The notes beneath the pieces were generated by a model. It saw only the letters and a program-made list of their open reading frames with translations, did not search any database and was not told the origin of the DNA. From assembly GCA_040755155.1 (NCBI GenBank), contig JBFMBP010000124.1:1-64000 (forward strand): 64,000 nt of DNA, read 5' to 3'. The translations under genes were made by a program, and so were the position numbers. The first letter of the stretch is position 1. Each line of letters begins with the position of its first letter. Below are positions 41,371-49,939 of the stretch, piece after piece. This DNA is from Candidatus Omnitrophota bacterium. Its GTDB lineage: Bacteria; Hinthialibacterota; Hinthialibacteria; Hinthialibacterales; Hinthialibacteraceae.

Positions 41371-41403
41371 AAGCCTTCTCCTTCTAGTTCTGAATATTAT
41401 TCG

Positions 41404-41563
41404 CTCATTTTACGCATTTCCATTCCCTCGCCCTTTGGGAGAGGGTTAGGGTGAGGGGGCTAAGTTTAATCTTATCAGCCCTCACCTAACCTCTCCCAAT
41501 CTTGGGAGAGGGATAGGGAAAACAGCAAAATCATAATAAAATGGTCTTCGTGCGCAACATGCG
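41404..41563. repeat. Dispersed palindromic repeat, CTCTCCCAA family, copy B with outer ends
   Basis: The core (41422-41514) holds GCCCTTTGGGAGAGGGTTAG and its inverse CTAACCTCTCCCAATCTTGG. The core is close to copy D at 54282. Outer segments CTCATTTTACGCA and TGCGCAACATGCG are imperfect inverted ends. It lies between two minus-strand genes and ends right at the stop codon of the kinase-like gene. Confidence 0.75.
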
Positions 41564-42625
41564 TTATTTAGTCACCCTCATTTCCACAAACGGCGCGGCA
41601 TTCAAATCGATTTGGCCGAACATGGCGCGCGCCTTGGCGAGTTGCGCCTCCTTGACGGCGTCGAAAACTTCCGGTGAAGAAGCGAAGCGGCGGCGGTCGG
41701 CGCCGACCTTGATAAATTCGTTTAAAAGGATGCAGCACCATTTGACCTGATAGACGGGCCGCAAAAGCGCAATGCGCCGCAACAGGATTTCCGGCTTGGA
41801 AATATCATTAACTATAATATCAATAAAAAAAGGATGCAATGATCGCGGGATGGGCGTTCCCACATGGCATAAGAAATCGCAGACCATCTTAGCGGCGTCG
41901 TCCCAACCGGCGTATTCGAAATCGAGAAAGCGAATGCGTCCTTCCGGCGTCAACAAGGCGTTATGAAAACCAAAATCCGATGGCGAAAGGCAGCGTTCGT
42001 CATGAGTCAACTCCCTTTCCATGGCGGCAGGACCGCCAGCAGATCGGTTGACGGCTTCTTTGATTCGCGCCCATATTGTTTTCATTTCATTCTGGATGAA
42101 ATCTCTCGCCGCGCCGTCTATGGGTGATGCATCTTTCACGGCTTCCAACATTTGCAGACGGCGGTCGACGCAACGCAGATGGCTCGCCAGGCTGAAGCAC
42201 GCTTCCGAGCCGATGGGCAGCATTTGCGCTTCCGGCGCTTCTTTATGGCGATTTACCTCCCGGAAAAAATCGACGGCGATGCGAATTTTTTCTTCCGTAA
42301 TTTCACTCGCCTGCAACCGCCGCCCTTCGACGAATTCATACAGTCCCATACCATGCTCGGAATCCCGCGCCAAGGGTTGAGGCAAAGCGCGCAGCCCTTG
42401 ATTCCAGGCGAATTGCGTAAAGCGAAATTCGGAATCGAGCCGGTCGCGAGGATCGTTTTCATGGCGAAAATAGGCTTTGAGAAAATAACGGGATCGATCC
42501 AATTCGATGCGGTAGCCGCGATTGTTGCCGCCGCCAGGAACGGGATGCAGCGAAAAATCGCCGTTCAGACCGGCGGACTTCAACAAGGAGGGAATAGCGG
42601 CTTGAATTTCGGATTCCGTAATCAC
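41564..42625 (-). CDS. Phosphotransferase of the aminoglycoside/choline kinase fold
   Basis: 353 residues. The APH fold is recognised by the N-terminal PVPGGGNNRGYRIEL (nucleotide loop), YFLKAYFRHE (Lys), and the catalytic loop LSPSDFGFHNALL followed by IRFLDFEYAGWDD (metal-binding DFE). The usual HXDXXXXN is replaced by SDFGFHN, as in several cytoplasmic sugar/choline kinase-like enzymes. Given the neighbours (HAD phosphatase, split transketolase) it may phosphorylate a sugar or polyol. Substrate unknown. Confidence 0.82.
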   Translation of the reverse strand: MITESEIQAAIPSLLKSAGLNGDFSLHPVPGGGNNRGYRIELDRSRYFLKAYFRHENDPRDRLDSEFRFTQFAWNQGLRALPQPLARDSEHGMGLYEFVEGRRLQASEITEEKIRIAVDFFREVNRHKEAPEAQMLPIGSEACFSLASHLRCVDRRLQMLEAVKDASPIDGAARDFIQNEMKTIWARIKEAVNRSAGGPAAMERELTHDERCLSPSDFGFHNALLTPEGRIRFLDFEYAGWDDAAKMVCDFLCHVGTPIPRSLHPFFIDIIVNDISKPEILLRRIALLRPVYQVKWCCILLNEFIKVGADRRRFASSPEVFDAVKEAQLAKARAMFGQIDLNAAPFVEMRVTK

Positions 42626-42651
42626 GCCAACGCCTTTTAATTAATTAAAAA

Positions 42652-42723
42652 GTAGGATGAGTCGCGTTTTTTGACCCATCGGTTTTCAATAATGGATGGG
42701 TCAAACGGCATGACTCATCCTAC
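42652..42723. repeat. 72-base palindromic repeat, GTAGGATGAGTC family, copy 2
   Basis: GTAGGATGAGTC is inverted as GACTCATCCTAC. It is the second copy of the family at 35128, and both arms changed together (GGGTC/GACCC there, GAGTC/GACTC here), so base pairing is kept. It lies between the HAD and kinase-like genes. Confidence 0.8.
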
Positions 42724-42734
42724 GCTCGTAATCC

Positions 42735-43367
42735 CTAATCGATTCGAAACCAGCTGCTTCTCAATGAGGAAATTATCTCTTCCCACGAATGAAAGATCGA
42801 ATAATCGCCGTCGGAAGAATATAGATAATGAGGATCGAATAAAACCTTCTTCACTTGAGATGGAAACTGCGCATGGCGCAGACATTCGGGAAGATCGTCG
42901 ATAAACCAAGAACATCCCAACTCGGCGATGCGCTCCAGTTTTTTTTCCAACGTTAATTCGAAAAATACTTGCTCCCGCGATAATCCGATCCCGTCTTTTT
43001 CGTAAAAGCCATTCTCTTCCAGCCAAGCTTGCGCGCTTTGATGAAGATCGCAACGCGGCCCGATGACGGGATAGCGGGTTTTAAAACTGACGATGCAAGG
43101 CTTAACGCCCCAAGCGCAACAATCGCGGAAAAAATCGGCGACTCCAGGATAGGGCTGCGCTTCCAACATGCGCAAACCGTAGACGCGCCCTTGCAATTCC
43201 GTCCAGTCGTCTTCCCTTCCCTGGCGGCGCAGGTAATCCCGTACTTCGTTTTTTGAATCAGGAACGTCTTGAGGGATCAATCCCAATTCCATAGCGGCGC
43301 GATGGAAGAGGCCGTCGTAACACACAATTGTATTGTCGAAATCGATTCCGATGAGAATCCCAGGCAT
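42735..43367 (-). CDS. HAD-superfamily phosphatase
   Basis: 210 residues. Motif I is LIGIDFDNTIVCYDG (nucleophile Asp and acid/base Asp), motif II lies near KPCIVSFKTRY, and motif III/IV near CSWFIDDLPECL. The small size and lack of a zinc-binding Cys loop distinguish it from GmhB. It is probably a sugar-phosphate phosphatase that works with the kinase-like protein, the split transketolase and the nucleotidyltransferase next to it, before a nucleotide-sugar is made. Confidence 0.83.
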   Translation of the reverse strand: MPGILIGIDFDNTIVCYDGLFHRAAMELGLIPQDVPDSKNEVRDYLRRQGREDDWTELQGRVYGLRMLEAQPYPGVADFFRDCCAWGVKPCIVSFKTRYPVIGPRCDLHQSAQAWLEENGFYEKDGIGLSREQVFFELTLEKKLERIAELGCSWFIDDLPECLRHAQFPSQVKKVLFDPHYLYSSDGDYSIFHSWEEIISSLRSSWFRID

Positions 43368-43394
43368 AGAGTATTCTACTATTAATGAATGGAA

Positions 43395-44312
43395 TTAAAG
43401 AAGATTTTTAATTTTCTCTGCGATGCTATCCGCATCCAAACCGTACTGTCTTCGAGCGAAATTCTGAGAGCCGGTCTCATAGAGAAAGCGGTCGGCGGAA
43501 CCAAACCGCGCTAATTTCGCCGGGAAGGGCGGACGATCGGCAAGCCATTCCGCTACGGCGGCGCCGAAGCCGCCGATCAGGCTATGTTCCTCGATCGTCG
43601 CCACGACGCGGCAATGGCTGAACACTTTTTTCAAGCATTCTTCATCCAATGGCTTCACGGTGTGAAAACTTTCCACTCTCGCCGAATATCCCGCTTGTTC
43701 CAGCTTTTCTGCCGCTTGCAAAACAACGGAGATCATATTTCCCGTACTCAGAAGGCAAACGTCGTTTCCTGGACGCAGGCAAATCGATTTGCCGATAACG
43801 AAATCCGGCGGGGCGGCGTGAACGACGGGTTCGTTTTTCTTGCCGATGCGGATATAAATCGGTCCGTCATGCTTCAAGGCGGCGCGCACCGCCGCTTTCA
43901 CTTCCACAGCATCCGCCGGACAGATCACCGTCATCCCCGGAAGAACGCGCAGCATGGCGATGTCTTCGCAAGAATGATGCGTAGCGCCCAGGCTGGCGTA
44001 GGAAAGGCCGGAGCCGGTGCCAACGATGGTTACGGGGACATTATGATAGCAGAGATCGACCCGGATTTGCTCCAGACACCGCGCTGTGATGAAAGGGGTA
44101 ATGGTGTAGCAGATGGGACGCAATCCGCTCATGGCCATCCCCGCCGCGACGCCGATCATATTGGCTTCGGCGACGCCGCAATTGTAAAAGCGGTTGGGGC
44201 TGAAATCTTTAAACTGATTGAACAAACGGTTGCCGATATCCCCCGCTAATAACACCAGCCTGGGGTCTTCCTGCGTAAGTTCCGTTACAACAGCGGCGAA
44301 AGCGTTTCTCAT
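43395..44312 (-). CDS. Transketolase, C-terminal half
   Basis: 305 residues. The pyrimidine-binding and C-terminal domains of transketolase: LAGDIGNRLFNQFKDFSPNR, NCGVAEANMIGVAAGMA (the conserved Glu that activates thiamine diphosphate), and SLIGGFGAAVAEWL. It is the partner of the N-terminal half encoded just upstream, joined by a four-base ATGA overlap. Split transketolases often occur in surface-sugar clusters, making special ketoses rather than serving the pentose phosphate pathway. Confidence 0.93.
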   Translation of the reverse strand: MRNAFAAVVTELTQEDPRLVLLAGDIGNRLFNQFKDFSPNRFYNCGVAEANMIGVAAGMAMSGLRPICYTITPFITARCLEQIRVDLCYHNVPVTIVGTGSGLSYASLGATHHSCEDIAMLRVLPGMTVICPADAVEVKAAVRAALKHDGPIYIRIGKKNEPVVHAAPPDFVIGKSICLRPGNDVCLLSTGNMISVVLQAAEKLEQAGYSARVESFHTVKPLDEECLKKVFSHCRVVATIEEHSLIGGFGAAVAEWLADRPPFPAKLARFGSADRFLYETGSQNFARRQYGLDADSIAEKIKNLL

Positions 44313-45139
44313 GATTCCACCAATCCCAACTCCCGCTTCGCCGCGAACACCTCTTCTTCCGTAGGAACGCGGTAATGCCAGTTATTGTCGTCCTCCATGA
44401 AAGAGACGCCTTTGCCTTTGACCGTCTTGGCAATAATCGCTCTTGGCTTGCCGGAACCGTCGGGAACGGTATGGAGCAGCGCGCATAAAGCCGATAGATC
44501 GTGGCCGTCGATTTCATGAGCGTCCCATCCGAAAGCCGCCCATTTTTCCCGCAACGGCTTCAGCGCCAGCACTTCTTCGCTGCGTCCCGTCGCCTGCCAT
44601 CGGTTGTAATCCACGATGACGGCGATGTTGTCCAAGCCGTGCGCAGGGGCCATCATCGCCGCTTCCCAGACGGAGCCTTCGTTGCATTCGCCGTCGCTAA
44701 GCAGCGCAAACACGCGGTACGTATGCCTCAAAATACGGCCCGCCAGCGCCATGCCGATGCCCAACGATAAGCCATGTCCCAGCGATCCCGTCGCCGCTTC
44801 GACGCCGGGGATGCCCTTGGGACATGGATGCTCGGCGAAATGGCTGCCGTCCTGGGCGAAGGTGGTTAGTAACTCTTCGGGAAAGAAAGATTTGTATGCC
44901 AGCGCAACGTACAACGCCGGGGCGGCGTGTCCCTTGCTTAATATAAAACGATCCCGGCAAGGATCGCCGGGCGCCTGGTGATCGATGCGCAGAACGCTCC
45001 AATAACAGGCTGTCAAGATATCCACGCAGGAGAGCGAAGAGCCGAGATGCTGCGTTTTGGTCAGGTGGGAAAGTTCCACCACCCGCCCGCGAATACGCCG
45101 GGCGATCTTCTCCATCTCTTTAATGGGCGCAGGGGTCAT
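44309..45139 (-). CDS. Transketolase, N-terminal half
   Basis: 276 residues from ATG 45139 (MTPAPIKEMEKIARRIRGRV), with AGGAATATTTGG upstream; a TTG two codons earlier is weaker. It contains the thiamine diphosphate motif LLSDGECNEGSVWEAAMMAP followed by VIVDYNRWQ, and LSKGHAAPALYVALA and TGSLGHGLSLGIGMAL of the N-terminal domain. It is coupled to the C-terminal half. It would form a heterotetramer transferring two-carbon units between sugar phosphates. Confidence 0.94.
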   Translation of the reverse strand: MTPAPIKEMEKIARRIRGRVVELSHLTKTQHLGSSLSCVDILTACYWSVLRIDHQAPGDPCRDRFILSKGHAAPALYVALAYKSFFPEELLTTFAQDGSHFAEHPCPKGIPGVEAATGSLGHGLSLGIGMALAGRILRHTYRVFALLSDGECNEGSVWEAAMMAPAHGLDNIAVIVDYNRWQATGRSEEVLALKPLREKWAAFGWDAHEIDGHDLSALCALLHTVPDGSGKPRAIIAKTVKGKGVSFMEDDNNWHYRVPTEEEVFAAKRELGLVES

Positions 45140-45559
45140 ATCCAAATATTCCTATTCGCCAAGAACGATGCGCTGAGGAAAAACCCGTCTATATTGTCCT
45201 AGCAAATATTCCATTTCCATCCAGAATTATTATTTCATGTTACGAAGTCGCTGTTCTCTCGCCTAGGGGATAAGTATTTCACAACCAATTGGAACCATCA
45301 TTCAAGAAAAGCGTAAAGGTTTCTTTATGTAGCGTTATTGAATCGCGAAATCACGAAAAGGCTCGAATTTCACGAAATATTTGAATCACTGATATCTCGG
45401 ATTCTATTGGATATCACGGAAAATCTCTTTCGCAACGCTATTCCTTGCGCCAACCGCTTTTCCTTTTTTCGTGTTTTTCTTTTTCATTTCGTGTTTTCGT
45501 GATTCAAACGACGATGGTAAGAGATTCCTATAATTTCCCATGGCGCATTACATGACTTA
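45140..45559. repeat. Intergenic gap containing a ~180-base dispersed repeat (TTGAATC-CGAAA family), copy 1
   Basis: The gap has no gene. From 45329 to 45510 lies a repeat: TTATTGAATCGCGAAATCAC at its left end and TTTTCGTGATTCAAACG at its right end are inverted to each other. A second copy, in the opposite orientation, lies at 52193-52377. The left 100 bases match that copy at most positions. The element is probably a non-autonomous mobile or structural repeat. Confidence 0.7.
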
Positions 45560-47077
45560 TTATTTCATCAACGATTCAATATGGCGCGTGAAGCATAGGG
45601 AATCAATGGGTTCGCGGTTGCCCACCACGGCTACGGCTTCGGCGCCAGCCACATTGCCCATAAACGACAATATATCCAACGGCGCCGACTGGTAAGCGCA
45701 AACCGAAGCAAGAGCGAAGAAAGCATCGCCGCCGCCAACACGGTCCACGACGCGGATGGCCAAGGCGGGCGACTCCAAATACCCCTCTTCTTTGCGGTAG
45801 CAGGTGCATCCCCGCTTGCCTTGCGTGATCGCGATTTGATCCGCTTGCATTTTCTTGGCGATTTGTTGAACAAGGGGATAACAGCCGCTATAACGGTCGC
45901 GGCATTCCAAGCGCATCTCCTCTTCCGACAAACAAACGAAATCGGCCTTCGCGTATTTCGAAATCGTATGGTAGCCCATATTTCCCGCATTGGCCTGGGT
46001 TAGCAAAGCGAGAAAATTCGAACGGCTGCTCAGCGCTTGCGCCGCCGGCCGGTCGATCATCCCATGTCCATAATCGGCGACGATAATCAAATTGTAGCGG
46101 CTGAGCATTTCCTCCAGGCGAGAGCATAACGTTTGGCTGTCCCGCTCGTTGAGCGGTTCGTCGTTCATCGTATACACTTCGAAAACAGGAAGTTCGAAAT
46201 ATGGTTCGCGATATCTGCGCTTGACGATCGTCGGCGAATTGGATTTTCGTAAAAATGTTGGATGGATGTTTTTGTTCAACCGTTGGCGAATCCAATCCTC
46301 GCGCGGCTCTTCGCTTCCCAGCATCGACAACAATCCCACCTCGCCGCAAAAGCCCGCCAGATGGTTGGCTATGGCCGCCGCGCCGCCGACGAACTCCTCG
46401 TCGGATATGTACTTCATCGGCAAAATGGGAGCGTGGGCGGAGATATTGAGCGCATTGCAATAAAAATATTGGTCGATGATGGTTTCGCCGATCACCAACG
46501 GCTTCAATTCCTTGGCCGAATGGAGGTATTTCAAAATATCCTGCACGGAATAGGTCTCGCTCAAAGAATGCAGATATTGTTCCACGGACTCCGGAAACGG
46601 CGAGAAATGTTTGTTGATGAGGAAAGACGAACTGGATGTAATATCCTCGATATAAGCGATTTCGCCGTTGACGGCGGCGATGGCGATCTCTTCCCGCATG
46701 ATCTCCGGCGTGCGTTTGTCGCGGTATTCGGCGCCTTTGGCGTAGACGTCCGGCTTCAACGCCGCGATAGTCTCTTCCGCCGTCGGCCATTCGTTGATCG
46801 CTACATAATCCGTAAAATCAAGCGCCGCCAGCGATTCCGCGCGCAAACCTTCTGGAAATACCGGACGATGCGGCCCTTTGTTCACAAAGCGGTCAGGCGT
46901 AACGGTCGTGATGAGAACATCGCCCAACTTTTTCGCCTTGTGCAAGTACCGGATATGCCCGATATGAAGCAGATCGAAAACACCATGGCACAGGATCGCC
47001 TTTTTCCGATCCTTATGCAGATTCTCGATAATCTCCGCCAACTCGCTTATTTTTTTTATCTTATCGAAGAAACTCAT
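45560..47077 (-). CDS. Nucleotidyltransferase - PfkB kinase fusion, reversed HldE/RfaE order
   Basis: 505 residues. The N-terminus is a cytidylyltransferase-like domain with the nucleotide motif HGVFDLLHIGH (31-41) and TVTPDRFVNKGPHRPVF. From about residue 170 a PfkB/ribokinase domain follows, with EFVGGAAAIANHLAGF, VADYGHGMI and the catalytic GGGD (448-451, in place of GAGD). In E. coli HldE the kinase precedes the nucleotidyltransferase; here the order is reversed. HldE phosphorylates heptose-7-phosphate at C1 and makes ADP-heptose. A similar two-step activation of a sugar for the glycan cluster is likely. It is the first gene of the minus-strand cluster, but a 420-base gap separates it from transketolase. 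Confidence 0.87.
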   Translation of the reverse strand: MSFFDKIKKISELAEIIENLHKDRKKAILCHGVFDLLHIGHIRYLHKAKKLGDVLITTVTPDRFVNKGPHRPVFPEGLRAESLAALDFTDYVAINEWPTAEETIAALKPDVYAKGAEYRDKRTPEIMREEIAIAAVNGEIAYIEDITSSSSFLINKHFSPFPESVEQYLHSLSETYSVQDILKYLHSAKELKPLVIGETIIDQYFYCNALNISAHAPILPMKYISDEEFVGGAAAIANHLAGFCGEVGLLSMLGSEEPREDWIRQRLNKNIHPTFLRKSNSPTIVKRRYREPYFELPVFEVYTMNDEPLNERDSQTLCSRLEEMLSRYNLIIVADYGHGMIDRPAAQALSSRSNFLALLTQANAGNMGYHTISKYAKADFVCLSEEEMRLECRDRYSGCYPLVQQIAKKMQADQIAITQGKRGCTCYRKEEGYLESPALAIRVVDRVGGGDAFFALASVCAYQSAPLDILSFMGNVAGAEAVAVVGNREPIDSLCFTRHIESLMK

Positions 47078-47307
47078 CGAATATTATACGCAAGCGAAAA
47101 CATGGTTCCGCATCGCCCCTTTTCCAAAACATATTTCCAATCCAGGAAATTTTACGATTATATCAACATCTCGACGCCGGTTTAAGTCAACCGATGTGAA
47201 AAACCTTTGGTGAAAAATTTCTTTTCGAATAAGATTCGAACCTTATATTCATGGTTTATTTGGCCTCCCTGAATCCACGATTTCGCCGCCGCGTTCATCG
47301 ATATCGC

Positions 47308-47637
47308 CTATTCCGGCAACTGGCGCAATACTTCATTCATATTTTCCCGGTACGCTTTAAGCGCCTGGCGTCCTTTGGGGGTTATCCTAAGGAGCGTTCG
47401 GGGAATTTTGTCTACGAATTCTTTCTTGATTTCGAGATATCCCGCTTCTTCCAGCTTGCTCATGTGCGAAGACAAATTTCCCCGTGTTAGGCTGGTTTGA
47501 CGCATAACGAACAAGAAATCCGCGCAATCCACGGCGTATAAAACCGCCATGATCGCAAGCCGCGCCGGTTCATGCACCAAACGATCGATTTCGGGAAGAG
47601 ATTGAAAATCGCCGGAATGGGATTCCTTAGATTTCAT
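47308..47637 (-). CDS. Winged-helix transcriptional regulator (MarR/PadR-like, HTH_34 type)
   Basis: 109 residues. The wHTH is evident: VHEPARLAIMAVLYAVDCAD, then LTRGNLSSHMSKLEEAGYLE (recognition helix) and a wing with IKKEFVDKIPRTLLRITPKG. It is typical of small regulators that follow a membrane protein gene. Its start overlaps the membrane protein gene by 11 bases, so it probably controls that operon. The gap to 47077 has no gene. Confidence 0.88.
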   Translation of the reverse strand: MKSKESHSGDFQSLPEIDRLVHEPARLAIMAVLYAVDCADFLFVMRQTSLTRGNLSSHMSKLEEAGYLEIKKEFVDKIPRTLLRITPKGRQALKAYRENMNEVLRQLPE

Positions 47638-48289
47638 GAGCGATATCCTCCGGCGGAAACGGATTCATTCGCAAAAAACGGATGAAAACGATCGCTCCCA
47701 TGATGGTTGAGATTATTCCAATTAGAAAAATCTGCCTTCCAAGAATTTCATAAAAAGATAGGCTATAAAAAAAGGGAATAACGATTCCACTGATTATGCA
47801 GATTATCCCCAACGACAGCCAACGTGGAGATTGATATTGGGACGCCAAAGTTACTGGTCCTATAGCCAACACAATTCCGTAAATAGCGGGGAAAAACCGC
47901 AGCGACCAAAAATTCCACCCTAAATTTTTCCCTAGAAACCATTGGAAAAGTGGGATAGTCGCTGCAGCAAGCAACAAAAACAAGGAAGTTACTCCCACTA
48001 TTCCCGGAAGTTTTTTCGACAAGGTTATCCAGGGATGGGATTCTTCCTCCGAATTTAACGAGGCATAACCCATGCGGGGATAAATTAAACGCTTTTTGAC
48101 GTACTTTATAAAAAAATAACAGAGAAACGGCAACAAGAAAGTAGGAATGGAAATCCACTTTATCCAAACGATCATCACAACGCCCAAAATCGTCAAATAC
48201 AATCCTAGAAAAATCTCTAGGAGACCGTCTTGCATGAGCGATCTCTTGGCCCTTCGTTCAATTTCTTGAAAATCCAATTGAGAAATCAT
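47627..48289 (-). CDS. Integral membrane protein, partner of the winged-helix regulator
   Basis: 220 residues with an excellent ribosome site (GGAGG). About five membrane helices (IFLGLYLTILGVVMIVWIKW; FLLPFLCYFFIKYV; IVGVTSLFLLLAAATIPLFQ; a middle pair; IFLIGIISTIMGAIVFIRF). The family is not recognised. Membrane proteins paired with such regulators often sense or resist envelope or metabolite stress. It overlaps the regulator. Confidence 0.65.
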   Translation of the reverse strand: MISQLDFQEIERRAKRSLMQDGLLEIFLGLYLTILGVVMIVWIKWISIPTFLLPFLCYFFIKYVKKRLIYPRMGYASLNSEEESHPWITLSKKLPGIVGVTSLFLLLAAATIPLFQWFLGKNLGWNFWSLRFFPAIYGIVLAIGPVTLASQYQSPRWLSLGIICIISGIVIPFFYSLSFYEILGRQIFLIGIISTIMGAIVFIRFLRMNPFPPEDIAHEI

Positions 48290-48413
48290 AGTAATTGACC
48301 TCCGTAAACGCTTGTTATTCGCAAATGAGTTTGCTTTGCAAACCTGTTTGCAATTCTATTATAAATAGAATCATCGTCAAGGTTATTCATAAAAAAATTT
48401 CTAAAAAAAATAT

Positions 48414-48487
48414 TTGCCGTCTTTCCTTATCGCGGAATGATAAGAAAAGACGGCAATAAAAAACGGGCAAGCGCAATGCCTGCCCGT
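48414..48487 (-). terminator. Tandem terminators after the vWA-OmpA gene
   Basis: On the minus strand a hairpin ACGGGCAGGCATTGCGCTTG continuing CCCGTTTTTT lies at 48457-48487, directly after the lipoprotein stop. A second hairpin TTGCCGTCTTTTCTTATC, pairing with GATAAGGAAAGACGGCAA, lies at 48414-48456 and is followed by a T-rich run, so it could end transcription from either side. The stretch 48290-48413 is AT-rich leader DNA of the membrane protein gene. Confidence 0.85.
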
Positions 48488-48523
48488 CCTTCGTTCATTG
48501 ATTGAAATATCTTGAACGGCGAT

Positions 48524-49609
48524 CTATTTCATAATCGTCAATTCCACGCGGCGGTTTAACGCCCGGTTCTCGTCCGACGTATTCGGCTTGATCGGCTTAG
48601 TCTCGCCGAATCCGCGCGCCGTCATGCGGGAAGCTTCAACGCCCTTTTCGATAAAGTAGCTGCGTACGGCATCGGCTCGGCGTTCGGATAGTTTCTGATT
48701 GTATTCTTCGGTGGCGATATCGCAGGTGTGACCGTCTACATAAATCTTTATTCCCGGATTCTCCTTCAATACGTTCGCCATATCATCCAGTTCGGGGAAG
48801 AATTGAGGCCGGATTACCGACTTATCGTATTCGAAGGTAACGCCGGGAACGGTCCAGCAGCCCCGGTCGTCCACTTTTGCCCCCTTGGGCGTATCGGGAC
48901 ATTGATCCGCGTCGTCGCATATGTCGTCTCCGTCGCTGTCGGGAATCGATACGATGAATATCTTACGAACGAAATCCACCATAGTATACTCGTTATAGAG
49001 ATCCGTCCCCATGCGATATTCTCCGCATGGGCTTAATTCGACGAGTTTATTCAGAAATTCTTTCCCTTTCCGGCTAGCTTCGGTTTGGATGGCGTGAATG
49101 CAAACTTCGCCCTGTCCCGCCTTTACTAACTCCTTCATCGCTTTCAATGCACCGGGAGCAAACGTGGGAAGTCCATCGCTGAAGAGGATGACCACCGTCT
49201 TCCCCTGCCTCCCTTGCAGAACGGAAGCAGCGCCTTTAATAGCGCCTTCCATAGGCGTAATCCCACTCAAATAAGGGATATCTTTCGCCGCTGCGGCTAG
49301 TTCGGAGCGATTGAAAGGTTTCAGGGTTCCTACCTCCAACTTATCGCCGCCGAATACGATCAAACTCGTGGAAAAATCGCCGTCCGGGATCGCCGAAACG
49401 AACGATTCCACCAACGATCTAGCGAGGGCGATTTTTTCCTCGCTTTTCATCGAACGCGAAGAATCGACGATAATCACTGCTTGGTTAATCGCCACTTTCT
49501 CGCATTTCTCCGGTCCGACGGGACTGAGCACGAGTGGCTTTTTGTATGGAACCGATCCGCAGCCCGCCAACAAGAACGCAACGAATAAAACAGAGGCCCA
49601 TTTCTTCAT
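48524..49609 (-). CDS. OmpA-family lipoprotein with von Willebrand A domain
   Basis: 361 residues from ATG 49609 (AAGGAG upstream). A lipoprotein signal ends in the lipobox LLAGC. Next is a vWA domain (about 45-225) with MIDAS residues DSSRS, then a thrombospondin-type-3-like calcium loop DSDGDDICDDADQCPDTPKG, and the OmpA C-terminal peptidoglycan-binding domain (about 258-361) with DGHTCDIATEEYNQKLSERR and GFGETKPIKPN. It should sit in the outer membrane or periplasm and bind peptidoglycan, with the vWA part binding partner proteins. It is transcribed alone, with a strong terminator. Confidence 0.93.
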   Translation of the reverse strand: MKKWASVLFVAFLLAGCGSVPYKKPLVLSPVGPEKCEKVAINQAVIIVDSSRSMKSEEKIALARSLVESFVSAIPDGDFSTSLIVFGGDKLEVGTLKPFNRSELAAAAKDIPYLSGITPMEGAIKGAASVLQGRQGKTVVILFSDGLPTFAPGALKAMKELVKAGQGEVCIHAIQTEASRKGKEFLNKLVELSPCGEYRMGTDLYNEYTMVDFVRKIFIVSIPDSDGDDICDDADQCPDTPKGAKVDDRGCWTVPGVTFEYDKSVIRPQFFPELDDMANVLKENPGIKIYVDGHTCDIATEEYNQKLSERRADAVRSYFIEKGVEASRMTARGFGETKPIKPNTSDENRALNRRVELTIMK

Positions 49610-49680
49610 CGTGAATCTCCTTTTCTTCAAAATATGGATTGTATATATAAAAATTACGACTAGATCAAATTATTATCCAA

Positions 49681-49834
49681 TGAGCCTCTTGCAAAACTCC
49701 ATTATTCCTCCCCCAAGCGTGGGGGAGGTTAGGAGAGGGTTGCCTTAAGCCTAATAAAATCAACCCCCCTCTAACTCCCCCCAAACTTGGGGGGAGAATT
49801 AAAGCGTAGACTTAATCCTTTTTGCATGAGCCTC
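49681..49834. repeat. Dispersed palindromic repeat, CTCTCCCAA family, copy C with outer ends
   Basis: The core (49704-49799) holds CTCCCCCAAGCGTGGGGGAG and the inverse CTCCCCCCAAACTTGGGGGG. Outer ends GAGCCTCTTGCAAAA and TTTTGCATGAGCCTC are inverted, showing a unit of about 155 bases. It is the most divergent copy. It lies between the vWA-OmpA gene and the IlvD gene. Confidence 0.75.
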
Positions 49835-49939
49835 CAATTATGATAAATCCAATTATATAGAAGTTGTATAGAAAATCAATTCTTTTACTAGTAAGATTCC
49901 TCAACCAGCTTGTATCGAAATCTCAAGACGCTTCATGAG

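Noticed and set aside
42735-43367. GmhB (heptose bisphosphate phosphatase)
   Set aside because: The zinc-binding Cys-rich loop of GmhB is missing; only a general HAD phosphatase is supported.
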